DNA from: DASSQJ01 sp963726295
GTDB taxonomy: Bacteria; Actinomycetota; Actinomycetes; Actinomycetales; Dermatophilaceae
DNA length: 64,000 nt
Direction of reading: 5' to 3'
Assembly (NCBI GenBank): GCA_963726295.1
Contig: CAVSBW010000012.1
Coordinates: 372,001-436,000 of the forward strand
Shown here: piece by piece, positions 37,175 through 44,991 of the stretch
How the letters are laid out: each line of letters opens with the position of its first letter
Numbering within the stretch: the first letter of the stretch is position 1
Notes under the pieces: model-generated
Told to the model about the DNA's origin: nothing
Database searches by the model: none
What the model saw: the letters and a program-made list of their open reading frames with translations, nothing else
Translations under genes and position numbers: made by a program

Positions 37175-37180
37175 TAGGGT
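37175..37180 (+). promoter_or_regulatory. -10 box of the secreted protease gene
   Basis: TAGGGT followed by a leader of about 48 bases that ends with AAGGAAG before the ATG at 37235. Confidence 0.4.
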
Positions 37181-37234
37181 GGAACGACTCTGCGATCCGG
37201 GTGCGATCGCCCGTGTCTCGTGGAAGGAAGACCA

Positions 37235-37978
37235 ATGCGGCGTCTCCTCATCACCGGCATCACACTGGCACTGCTGGCCATCGCCCTTCCTGCGGAGGCG
37301 ATCACCAACGGCACCGCCGACGAGGGCCAACACCCGAACGCCGGCGGACTGGTCGCCGCTCAGGCGTACTCCGACGGCACCTGGGTCTACTGCTCCGGCA
37401 CCCTGATCGCGGCCAAGGTGTTCCTCACCGCCGCGCACTGCGCCGAGGGTGACCGCGTCAGGGTCACCTTCGACACCGACTACGAGCACGGCGACAAGAT
37501 CTACGAGGGAACCTGGCACGCCGACCCGCTCTACAACGGCGCACAGAACGACCCCCACGACATCGCCGTCGTGGTTCTCGACACCGCACCGAAGATCACG
37601 CCGGCGCGGCTGCCCGCCGCCGGCTCCCTGTCGAACCTGCCGAGGAACCAACAGTTCACCTCGGTCGGTTACGGCGCCTACGAGGTGACCAACTCCCACG
37701 GCGGGCACCAGTACCTGTACAACGACGTCCGCATGGCTGCGACCGGCACGCTGAACTCGGTCAACCCGGCCTGGCTGAGAATCTCGATGAACCCATCGAC
37801 CGGCGACGGCGGCACCTGCTACGGCGACTCCGGCGGGCCCAACTTCCTCGGTGAGTCCGACGTCGTGGCAGCGACGACAATCACCGGTGATGCCGTCTGT
37901 CGCGCCACCAACGTCGACTACCGCCTCGACACCCCCTCGGCACGTGCATTCCTGGAGGACTACGTGACGCTGCCCTAG
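37235..37978 (+). CDS. Secreted trypsin-like serine protease (S1 family)
   Basis: 247 residues. Signal peptide MRRLLITGITLALLAIALPAEA (1-22), then the protease domain beginning ITNGTADEGQHPNAGG. Catalytic triad: His68 in FLTAAHC, Asp109 in DPHDIAVVVLD, Ser199 in GDSGGP. The cysteine pair around His68 is conserved. Signal peptidase cleavage after AEA would directly leave an N-terminal Ile in the place of trypsin Ile16, so no separate propeptide is apparent. ATG at 37235 is chosen over a GTG at 37220 because AAGGAAG precedes it closely. Targets unknown. Confidence 0.92.
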   Translation: MRRLLITGITLALLAIALPAEAITNGTADEGQHPNAGGLVAAQAYSDGTWVYCSGTLIAAKVFLTAAHCAEGDRVRVTFDTDYEHGDKIYEGTWHADPLYNGAQNDPHDIAVVVLDTAPKITPARLPAAGSLSNLPRNQQFTSVGYGAYEVTNSHGGHQYLYNDVRMAATGTLNSVNPAWLRISMNPSTGDGGTCYGDSGGPNFLGESDVVAATTITGDAVCRATNVDYRLDTPSARAFLEDYVTLP

Positions 37979-38232
37979 CTCACCCCGCTCTCCATCATCG
38001 TTGGAGGGCATGCGTCAACGCCGGATCGCCTGCGCGGCACCGGCAGGCGGGGCGATACGGACCTGGGTCCATCCGCCGCGAGTCGACCGCTTCGAGGGCA
38101 ACGGCTGGGGCCCTTCGGCGCTGCGCTGGGTTTGCGTGCGGCGTCGACCGGCCTACCGACGTTCCGGATGCATGAGTCTGGTTCGGGTGGCCGTTGCGTT
38201 GACCGGGGACCGACCGCCCGCGACGCGTCGGG

Positions 38233-38629
38233 TCAGTCTCGCGTGAACTCGTCGAAGGCGTGCTGGTCCACAGGGATCGACTGGCCCCTCGATGAGGAGG
38301 TTGTCGGCGAAGCGGTACAGGTACGCCTGGTGGCTGTCGTAGGTGCGCCCGTCCGGGCGCGACCCGTGCACGCGCAGGTAGGCCATCACGTGCTCTCCAC
38401 CGGGCACCACCACCTCCGGCTCGGCTGTCATCGTGTCGGACGTCGCGGCGCGGATGGCCGACATCACGCGCACGACGTCGTCGATGCCGTGGTACGTCCC
38501 GGCGAACGGACCTCGGCCGCGGATGGTGTACGTGAAGTCGGGGGTGGTGAGCGGTCGTGCGGCGTCGAGGTCGCCGGTGTTGAAGGCTGCGAGCACCGCC
38601 AGCACCCGTTGCACGAGCTCATCGCCCAT
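38233..38629 (-). pseudogene. SnoaL-like/NTF2-fold protein with a one-base frameshift
   Basis: Small cone-shaped-fold protein (SnoaL-like), a group including polyketide cyclases, isomerases and many uncharacterised proteins. MGDELVQRVLAVLAAFNTGDLDAARPL, TYHGIDDVVRVM and SHQAYLYRFADNLLIEG are clear. In the uninterrupted frame the protein then turns into an arginine-rich tail running to 38153. Dropping one base of the C4 run at 38285-38288 instead gives GQSIPVDQHAFDEFTRD and a stop at 38233, a natural end for about 131 residues. Either a sequencing error or a recent frameshift. The ATG at 38629 has a TACCAT box 6 bases before it. Confidence 0.7.
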
Positions 38630-38635
38630 CAGCCG

Positions 38636-38641
38636 ATGGTA
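38636..38641 (-). promoter_or_regulatory. -10 box of the SnoaL-like gene
   Basis: TACCAT on the minus strand, 6 bases before the ATG at 38629; leaderless spacing, deciding between this ATG and one 51 bases upstream. Confidence 0.5.
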
Positions 38642-38726
38642 GCCAGTGGTGGCGGGCACGCACCAGAAGGGGTGCTGCATACCGCCGCGTCAGCTCGCCC
38701 AGAAGCCGGCCCGTCCTGGTGCGGAC

Positions 38727-38732
38727 TACCAT
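38727..38732 (+). promoter_or_regulatory. Possible -10 box of the SRPBCC gene
   Basis: TACCAT, about 77 bases before the ATG at 38810. No clear -35 element. Weak call. Confidence 0.25.
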
Positions 38733-38809
38733 CCAGGAGTTCTCGGGTCCACCTCTCCGGGGGCACCCCGTCAGAGCAACCCGGATGACCGACGAAGCGA
38801 GGACTGCGG

Positions 38810-39253
38810 ATGAGCCAGCCGCTGATCGATGAAGTGTTCATCCACTGCGACCCCACTACGGCATTCGACCTGCTGGCCGACGTCCGGAACGAGACACGCT
38901 TGAACAAGCGCGTGTCCGCGGCGGAACTTCGCAGCGAAGGTCCGGTCCGTGAGGGCTCCAGGTTCCAGACTGTGTACCTGGGGCAGGAGAACGACGTGAC
39001 CCTCGCGGAGTTCGACCGACCCGAACGCGTGTTGGTCGCGGCCTCCAACACCATGATGGACATCGACACGACCTACGTGTTCACCGGGGCAAACGGGGGC
39101 ACCAGAGTCGTGGTCACGACCGACGTCAGACCGAAGGGACTTGCCACGGTCCTCTCCCCGCTGCTCCGGCTGTTCTTGCGACGTGAGCTGGCGAAGAAGT
39201 ACCAGAACGTGAAGCAGGTGTGCGAGGGCGAGTCGGACCTGTCCTCTGGTTGA
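38810..39253 (+). CDS. SRPBCC family protein (START-like ligand-binding fold)
   Basis: 147 residues of the polyketide cyclase/START-like superfamily: EVFIHCDPTTAFDLLADVRNETRLNK at the N-terminus, a middle beta-sheet (EGSRFQTVYLGQENDVTLAEFDRPERV) and a C-terminal helix. Members bind hydrophobic ligands in a deep cavity. A short hydrophobic run, LSPLLRLFLRRELAKKYQN, near the end may touch a membrane. AGGA lies 7 bases before the ATG. Function unknown. Base composition is slightly less GC-rich than in the neighbours further left. Confidence 0.8.
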   Translation: MSQPLIDEVFIHCDPTTAFDLLADVRNETRLNKRVSAAELRSEGPVREGSRFQTVYLGQENDVTLAEFDRPERVLVAASNTMMDIDTTYVFTGANGGTRVVVTTDVRPKGLATVLSPLLRLFLRRELAKKYQNVKQVCEGESDLSSG

Positions 39254-39777
39254 GCCCTCCGCGGCCGGGGAACGGATCTGGTCGCTTCGCGGGTGCGTCT
39301 TGGCGCCGCCTGTGGACGCGCAACCCTCAGCGGCTCGAGGCACGCCCGGCTCCGGCTCTGGGGGAGATGTGGCGACGATCGACTCCGGATGGGGCCAGCC
39401 GCGTGCCCACGTGCGCGCGGATTCGATGGTTTCGCGCCGCTTGGATCTGCGCGTGTTGAAACGGAATGTCAGCCGATATTTGATCCAGTGAACTATCGGG
39501 GCTGATCGTCAGTGCTCGCTGCATCTCGAAAGGGGGTGGAGGGGCGGCGAACATCAACGGGGTACGCCCACGAACGTTGCCGGATCGCGTGTCCGACGCT
39601 CGCGGGGGAGGAGTTGCTGGCCCGCGTCTGCAACGGCGATCCGCAGCCCCACCGCCGACCGGTCCAACCACCTGAACACCACCCTGCTGGTCACCTTCAG
39701 GGGTCCTCCTCGCCGAGGTGGAACGACTCCAGCGCCCGGGCCACAAGTCGGGCTGCAATACGGGCCGGTGTCGGCGC
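39254..39777. other. 524-bp stretch without a recognisable gene
   Basis: No frame here looks like a protein: candidate frames are short and arginine/proline-rich, and none has a ribosome site. Bases 39420-39510 are clearly less GC-rich than the rest of the window. No tRNA, hairpin with T-run or known element was recognised. It may be the eroded remains of a gene or an insertion point. Confidence 0.5.
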
Positions 39778-40518
39778 TCAGTTCCCCCCGCCGGCGGCTG
39801 GCACCGCCGGCTGCCCCGCGCCCTCGCGCAGGGCGACGATGCGGGCGCGGCGGTAGTTGAACACCCCGCCGAGCAGGAAGAGGATGCTGCCGATGACGTA
39901 CTGGGCTGCGAGGAAGGCATCGACAGTGCGTTGATCGGTGGCGCTCTGCAGGTTGAACAGGTACGGGATGGATGCGACCACGAACAGCGTCGACCCCGTC
40001 ACGAAGGTGACGGCCGTGAGGTTCATGAGTTGGAGGGTGTGCATGTTCGGGGCCCGGACGACTTCGAGAACGTTGACCACCGCCCCGAAGACGAACAGCA
40101 GGCTGCCGATGATGAAGGTCCACGAGCCAGCCGCGTACCAGCCGACTGCATTCAGGAAGAAGACGCTGCCGGCGGTGAACAGCACGCTGCCCACCAGGTA
40201 GCTGAGCGCGGCCCATGCTTCGTACCGGTCCCAGATGGTGAGTTTGCGCTGGAGCGTGGCCCGGTAGCGGACCACTTCCAGCAGGTCATGGCCCGTGACC
40301 GCTATGTACATCAAGGATGCGAAGAAGAACACCCAGGACCCGCGGTCGGACACGCTCTCGGGCTTCGGGAAGAACAGCACGCTGCCCCAGATGAACATCA
40401 CCCCACCGACGAGGTAGACCGTGGTGTTGACGGTCTCCCACGTGAGGTTGTCGTGCCCACCCGGGTGGCGGCTGGCCGGAGCGTGCTGCCTCGGTCGGTT
40501 GACAAACAGGTGGGGCAC
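39778..40518 (-). CDS. Membrane protein with three YrhK domains
   Basis: 246 residues. Three consecutive YrhK-like units, each with two membrane helices: about 30-80 (NTTVYLVGGVMFIWGSVLFF), 95-155 (AALSYLVGSVLFTAGSVFFL) and 160-225 (AAQYVIGSILFLLGGVFNY), so about six helices in all. The recurring VGS-x-LF pattern shows the internal repeat. Function unknown. The frame is open to a TTG at 40542, but the GTG at 40518 has a TAGGTT box 7 bases upstream and is preferred. No neighbours suggest an operon. Confidence 0.8.
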   Translation of the reverse strand: MPHLFVNRPRQHAPASRHPGGHDNLTWETVNTTVYLVGGVMFIWGSVLFFPKPESVSDRGSWVFFFASLMYIAVTGHDLLEVVRYRATLQRKLTIWDRYEAWAALSYLVGSVLFTAGSVFFLNAVGWYAAGSWTFIIGSLLFVFGAVVNVLEVVRAPNMHTLQLMNLTAVTFVTGSTLFVVASIPYLFNLQSATDQRTVDAFLAAQYVIGSILFLLGGVFNYRRARIVALREGAGQPAVPAAGGGN

Positions 40519-40525
40519 GGGCGAC

Positions 40526-40531
40526 AACCTA
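40526..40531 (-). promoter_or_regulatory. -10 box of the YrhK-domain gene
   Basis: TAGGTT on the minus strand, 7 bases before the GTG at 40518; leaderless spacing, deciding the start. Confidence 0.5.
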
Positions 40532-40728
40532 TCACCGGCCAAACCGCTCTCCCGCAGGTCAGCCCGCCACTCCGCGCCCTACGCGACACCACGGCTGCGG
40601 AGCGCCGGCACCACCCGCGTCAACGCTCGTCCGGTCTTGGATCCTGCAACGACCCGACCGAGCACGCTCCGCGTGACCTGCCACACGTCGCCGCGTAGCG
40701 AGCGCTCTGTCCGCAACACAACGAACGG

Positions 40729-41376
40729 TTGGTGGACGCCCTCGACGACCTGTACGTGGCGGAGGTGGCCCGCGCCCGCGACCACCCGGACCAGGTCGAG
40801 CTGTGGCGTCGTGCCGCCGACGACCTCGACCAGGTGTGCCCCTGGGACGCGGCGTACGCCGCCTACCGCGCCGGCGAGTCGGTGCTGCTCCACCGCGGGC
40901 GGTCCCGAGGTGACGCCGTGGCGCTGCTGCGCCGGGCCGTCGCGCTCGCCTCGGAGCTGGAGGCCGAGCCGGTGCTGCGCGAGGCCACCCGATTGGCCAC
41001 GGCGGCACGCGTCCCGATCGGGACCTTGACCGCGCTGTCGGCGAAGGATGGCGGGACGCTCCCGGGGCTGACCAGGCGCGAGCGCGAGATCGTCGCGCAC
41101 GTCGCGGCCGGACGCACCTACGGCGAGATCGCCCGCGCCCTCTTCATCAGCGAGAAGACGGTCAGCTCTCACGTCTCCGACATCCTGCGCAAGACGGGCT
41201 GTGCGAACCGGATCACCCCGCTCGCCGAGCACAGTCAGCCGCGTCGCGGGCGTCGATGGCGTAGCCGGCTGACCGCCGGGGGTCGCTCGCCGCTCCGTCG
41301 CCGACCACCACGCACCGCGCATGACGACCGTTCCTTCTGCGCCGTAGCACGCCAGGGATGCCGCGGTAGTGGCTAG
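40729..41376 (+). pseudogene. C-terminal remnant of a large LuxR-family regulator
   Basis: The readable protein has only the end of a TPR-like helical region (WDAAYAAYRAGESVLLHRGRSRGDAVALLRRA, about 40-75) and a LuxR helix-turn-helix (LTRREREIVAHVAAGRTYGEIARALF, then SEKTVSSHVSDILRKTGCANR). These are the last parts of LAL-type ATPase regulators of 800-1000 residues; the ATPase part is missing. Similarity-like sequence (ALCPQHNERL) continues upstream of the first possible start until a stop at 40696. After the HTH the sequence becomes arginine-rich, perhaps out of frame. I read this as a decayed gene. Its stop shares CTAG with the stop of the convergent gene. Confidence 0.65.
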
Positions 41377-43799
41377 CTCTCGGGGACCACCGGTGCGGGC
41401 GGCCGGCCCGGACCGGCCGCCTCGACGAACTGCTCTACGACGGCGCGGAAGCGGGGGTCGTCGTGGTAGCCGGTGTGGGAGCGCACCCGCGGCTCGGGCT
41501 GGCCGTACACGTGGATGCTGGTCTGCGGGTCAGGAAGTCGCAGGTCGACGCCCTCCACCCTCACCGCGCCGCCGATGTAGTCGGTGAGGTAGTGGACGTT
41601 GCGCCAGCGCCCGTCGACGACGAGGCTGCGCTGCGGGTCCGTCACGGCCTCGAGGGCCTCCGCGGACCAGTACGCCGGGAAGGCGTTGCCGTAGAGCTTC
41701 CGCACTGGTGAGCCGTAGGTGACAAGCGTGAAGCGGGGGTGCCCGCCGGTGCGGGGCCCGTTCTGCAGCGCCGCTGCCACGGCCACCACCGACCCTTGGC
41801 TGTGGGCGGCGACCACGACCTCGCCGGAGTCGTCGTTGAGCCACCACACCCGCCGCATCAGCTCGGGCACGGCACGCTCGGCGTAGCAGGGGGGAGCGAA
41901 GGGATGGAAGGACCTCGGCCAGAACGTGCCGACGTCCCACAGCGTCCCGATGACGCGGCGACGGCTGAGGTCGCGCCAGAAGGCGGCGACGAAGCCGACG
42001 AGGGCAGGCGGGATGGCGACAGCGATCCACGCGGCTGGTCCGACGTACATCGGCGGGTCGGTGCCCAGCACCCAGACGAAGAACCAGACCGCCAGCAGGC
42101 CGACGACGGCACCGAGCACCAGCAAGTTGACCACGCGCGAGACGACGACGGAGGACCGGGCGAGGAACTCCCACCGGACACGGCTGCGGGTCCACGACGT
42201 GGCGCCGCACCCGGGGGTCCCCGCCGCCGACTGCGCCCAGGCCGCCGGGGTGCCGACCTGGTCGGGTGTGTGCTCGTTGGTTGACAGCTCGCCGTCGTAG
42301 TCGGCCCCGGAGCCTCCCGGGCCGGCCAGGGCTGCGTCGAGCCGGGCCCCCCGGGCCGCGAGCCGGTAGCTCACCATGAAGGTGGACAGACCCAGAACCA
42401 GGGCGAGGAGGACTCCCCAGAGCAGGGCCGCGGTCGCCTTCTCGACCATGGGCGGCAGCACGACGGGACCCGCTTCACCCGCGGCGAAGGTGTACCCGTT
42501 CTTGTAGGTGATGTCCAGCTCGCCACCGACGGACCTGGCCGTCAGGACGAGCAGCGACAGCAGTCCCACCTGGACGAGCAGGATGCCGAGCCCGAGCGCC
42601 GCGAACGGCGGGATCCACCCGATGCCCACGGGGTCGCGGGGCCGCGTGCGCGGGGTTCGCCTGAGGGTCGAGAACGCCAGCGGCGCCAGGAGCAGGCTGA
42701 TGACGGCCCAGGTGAGGTTGAAGGCCACGACGATGCCGGGTGTCTGACCGCCCCGTAGCTCACGGGGCGGCTCGGTGAGCAGAACGGCCCCGGCCGCCAG
42801 GGCGAACCCGGCCAGACCGAGGGCCAGCACGATGCGGGAGGGCCACTGGGCACGTGACACCGCCACGGGGGGACGGTCGAACGCCAGCAGCGCCACTGCG
42901 GCTCCGAGGGCCGCGGCGGCGGCACCCACGGCGAGCGCCCGAAGCAGCACCGCAGGCGCAGGGACGACGGCTCCGTCGACCGCGGCGGCGCAGCCGACGA
43001 GGACGAGGGTGACGAGCGCGGACCCGGCGCCCAGGTGCACCGCGTTGAGTCTGGCGTGGGCATCAAGGCCCTGCCAGAAGCCGGGGTCGGTGAGACCGTC
43101 GGGCAGGTGCGCGGCGCTGGGGGTCGCCCCCTCCCGGCGCGGCCCCTGCGCGAGCGACCACGGCGGTTGCACGGCCTCGTAGCGCTGCCCAGACGCCCGG
43201 GAGAGCAGCGCCACCGCGCCGAGCACGGCCATCAGCACCGCGCTGCCGAGGAGCAGTCGCAGGCCGGGGTCGGTGGGCAGGTCGCCCCAGCCGAGGGGAG
43301 CGAGCCAGAAGGCGCCGGAGACACATGCCGCCTGGGCGCCGCACTGGTAGGCGATAACGTCGACGACGACGAGCTCCGCGGTCATCAGGACGCTGAGCGT
43401 CATCGCCAGGGCGCCCCACCGGGCGGCGGCCAGGCGGAACCGGTGGACCGGGGCCACCCCGGCCGAGGCGGTGCCCCGGGGAGGCGAGACCCATCCCGCC
43501 AGGTTCGCCAGCATGAACGGGAGCAGCAGCACCCAGAGGGCACGGACTCGGCTGCGTGAGGTGAGCCCACCCCACGAGTAGGCCTCCACATGGCGGCCGG
43601 CCGAGGGGTCCGGGGCCCGGTAGAAGCCGGCCACGTGGTCACCGGCGACCTGGCGCGGCGCCGCCGTCCACAGCATCGACTCCGGTGTCGCGCCTCCGAC
43701 TCCGTGGACCCGGATCTCGGTGACGCCGCGCCCGTCGCCGAGGTCGACGAGCGGCTCGAGACGAGGCGGCTCGGCGTCGGGGGAGTGCACGGTGTCCAT
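41373..43799 (-). CDS. Large multi-pass membrane protein with alpha/beta-hydrolase-like parts
   Basis: 808 residues with no family I can name. The N-terminus contains VTEIRVHGVGGATPESML, a hydrolase-like oxyanion-hole motif. About ten hydrophobic helices lie between residues 90 and 600. The C-terminal region has a hydrolase-type nucleophile elbow (VVVAAHSQGSVVAVAAAL), then FTLVTYGSPVRKLYG and a histidine in HYLTDYIGG. A membrane esterase/lipase-like enzyme is inferred. GAGGAGG precedes the ATG at 43799 closely. It is divergent from the Lrp regulator gene, 135 bases apart, which could control it. Confidence 0.8.
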   Translation of the reverse strand: MDTVHSPDAEPPRLEPLVDLGDGRGVTEIRVHGVGGATPESMLWTAAPRQVAGDHVAGFYRAPDPSAGRHVEAYSWGGLTSRSRVRALWVLLLPFMLANLAGWVSPPRGTASAGVAPVHRFRLAAARWGALAMTLSVLMTAELVVVDVIAYQCGAQAACVSGAFWLAPLGWGDLPTDPGLRLLLGSAVLMAVLGAVALLSRASGQRYEAVQPPWSLAQGPRREGATPSAAHLPDGLTDPGFWQGLDAHARLNAVHLGAGSALVTLVLVGCAAAVDGAVVPAPAVLLRALAVGAAAAALGAAVALLAFDRPPVAVSRAQWPSRIVLALGLAGFALAAGAVLLTEPPRELRGGQTPGIVVAFNLTWAVISLLLAPLAFSTLRRTPRTRPRDPVGIGWIPPFAALGLGILLVQVGLLSLLVLTARSVGGELDITYKNGYTFAAGEAGPVVLPPMVEKATAALLWGVLLALVLGLSTFMVSYRLAARGARLDAALAGPGGSGADYDGELSTNEHTPDQVGTPAAWAQSAAGTPGCGATSWTRSRVRWEFLARSSVVVSRVVNLLVLGAVVGLLAVWFFVWVLGTDPPMYVGPAAWIAVAIPPALVGFVAAFWRDLSRRRVIGTLWDVGTFWPRSFHPFAPPCYAERAVPELMRRVWWLNDDSGEVVVAAHSQGSVVAVAAALQNGPRTGGHPRFTLVTYGSPVRKLYGNAFPAYWSAEALEAVTDPQRSLVVDGRWRNVHYLTDYIGGAVRVEGVDLRLPDPQTSIHVYGQPEPRVRSHTGYHDDPRFRAVVEQFVEAAGPGRPPAPVVPES

Positions 43800-43921
43800 G
43801 GCGACCTCCTCATGTGGTCCGGCGACCTCAGGAGGAGTATCGCGGGACCGGTGATACCTCGCCCGTCGCCGCACCGGCGCCCGCGCACCGGTTCGTCCGT
43901 GACCGCGCGCGTCGACGCCAC

Positions 43922-43927
43922 TAGGGT
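43922..43927 (+). promoter_or_regulatory. -10 box of the Lrp/AsnC gene
   Basis: TAGGGT, 7 bases before the GTG at 43935; leaderless spacing. Confidence 0.6.
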
Positions 43928-43934
43928 GAGCAGC

Positions 43935-44357
43935 GTGGAGGACGTCGACCGGCGAATCGTCGAGCTGCTCAGCGAGGACGGCCGCATCAGCTACACCGAC
44001 CTGGGCAAGGCGCTCGGCATGTCGACCTCGGCCGTGCACCAGCGGGTGCGGCGGCTCGAGCAGCGCGGTGTCGTCACCGGCTACACGGCAAAGGTCGACC
44101 ACCGCGCGCTGGGTCGTGAGCTCACCGCCTTCATGTCGGTGACGCCTCTCGACCCGGCGGCGCCCGACGACATCCCCGAACGGCTCCAGGGCATCTCCGA
44201 CATCGAGGAGTGCCACTCCGTGGCGGGCGACGAGAGCTACATCCTCAAGGTCCGCGTGGCCACCCCCACAGCCCTCGAGGACCTCATCGCGACAGTGCGC
44301 GGTGCCGCCCACGTGTCCACCCGCACCACCGTGGTGTTGTCGACTCCGTGGGAGTGA
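43935..44357 (+). CDS. Lrp/AsnC family transcription regulator
   Basis: 140 residues. N-terminal helix-turn-helix (DVDRRIVELLSEDGRISYTDLGKALGMSTSAVHQRVRRLEQRGVV, about 2-48) and C-terminal ligand-sensing RAM domain (about 60-140, with ECHSVAGDESYILKVRV). Lrp-type regulators usually sense amino acids. Lysine genes lie 2-16 kb to the right, but a direct link is speculation. The DinB gene overlaps its end by four bases (GTGA). Confidence 0.94.
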   Translation: MEDVDRRIVELLSEDGRISYTDLGKALGMSTSAVHQRVRRLEQRGVVTGYTAKVDHRALGRELTAFMSVTPLDPAAPDDIPERLQGISDIEECHSVAGDESYILKVRVATPTALEDLIATVRGAAHVSTRTTVVLSTPWE

Positions 44358-44929
44358 GCGGACCCACCGCGACGTCGGCCGACCTGAAGCGCTACCTCCA
44401 GGGCGGCCGCGACGCCCTCGTGCGCGCTCTCGACGGACTCTCCGAGTACGACGTCCGCCGACCCATGACCCCCTCGGGCACGAACCTCCTCGGCCTGGTC
44501 AAGCACCTGTCGGGCGTCGAGCTGGGCTACCTCAGCTCCGCGGTGGGCCGTCCGGCGCCGACCCTGCCGTGGGAGGAGGACGGCTCGGTCTGGGACGGCG
44601 CCGACATGTGGGCCCGGGCGCAGGAGAGCCGCGAGTGGCTCCTCGACCTGTACCGGGAGGCCTGGGCGAGGTCGGACGCCGCGATCGCGGAGCTGCCACT
44701 CGACCACCCGGCGGCACCTTCGTGGTGGCCCGAGGAGACGAGGTCGACGAGCTTCGGGCACCTGCTCGTCCGTGTGGTCGCCGAGACGGCCCAGCACGCG
44801 GGGCACGCCGAGATCATCCGCGAGCTCCTCGACGGTCAGGCCGGACGTGACCACGACGCGGTCGGTGACCCCGGGTTCTGGGAGCGGTACGTGACCGACA
44901 TCCAGTCGGCCGCCGACGCGCACCGCTGA
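44354..44929 (+). CDS. DinB/DUF664 family protein
   Basis: 191 residues, four-helix bundle of the DinB superfamily. Metal-binding histidines are visible in LGLVKHLSGVELGY and VVAETAQHAGHAEIIRE. Relatives include mycothiol-dependent enzymes and the damage-inducible DinB of Bacillus; members in mycothiol producers may use mycothiol as cofactor. The GTG start at 44354 overlaps the Lrp stop (GTGA), so both are made from one message. It converges with DUF1015, 62 bases apart. Confidence 0.88.
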   Translation: MSGPTATSADLKRYLQGGRDALVRALDGLSEYDVRRPMTPSGTNLLGLVKHLSGVELGYLSSAVGRPAPTLPWEEDGSVWDGADMWARAQESREWLLDLYREAWARSDAAIAELPLDHPAAPSWWPEETRSTSFGHLLVRVVAETAQHAGHAEIIRELLDGQAGRDHDAVGDPGFWERYVTDIQSAADAHR

Positions 44930-44991
44930 CCCGTTGCCGTCACGCCGGACCCGACCGCCCAGCCGTCGAGGGCGTCCCTGCTCTCCTCGGC

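Noticed and set aside
37979..38232. Possible small gene downstream of the secreted protease
   Set aside because: The available frames lack a ribosome site and give arginine-rich sequence without family features; a weak CTCCA/TGGAG hairpin is all that is visible.
37178..39728. GGTGGAACGACTC shared by the protease leader and the gene-free stretch near 39716
   Set aside because: A 13-base match between two points in 64 kb is expected several times by chance in GC-rich DNA.
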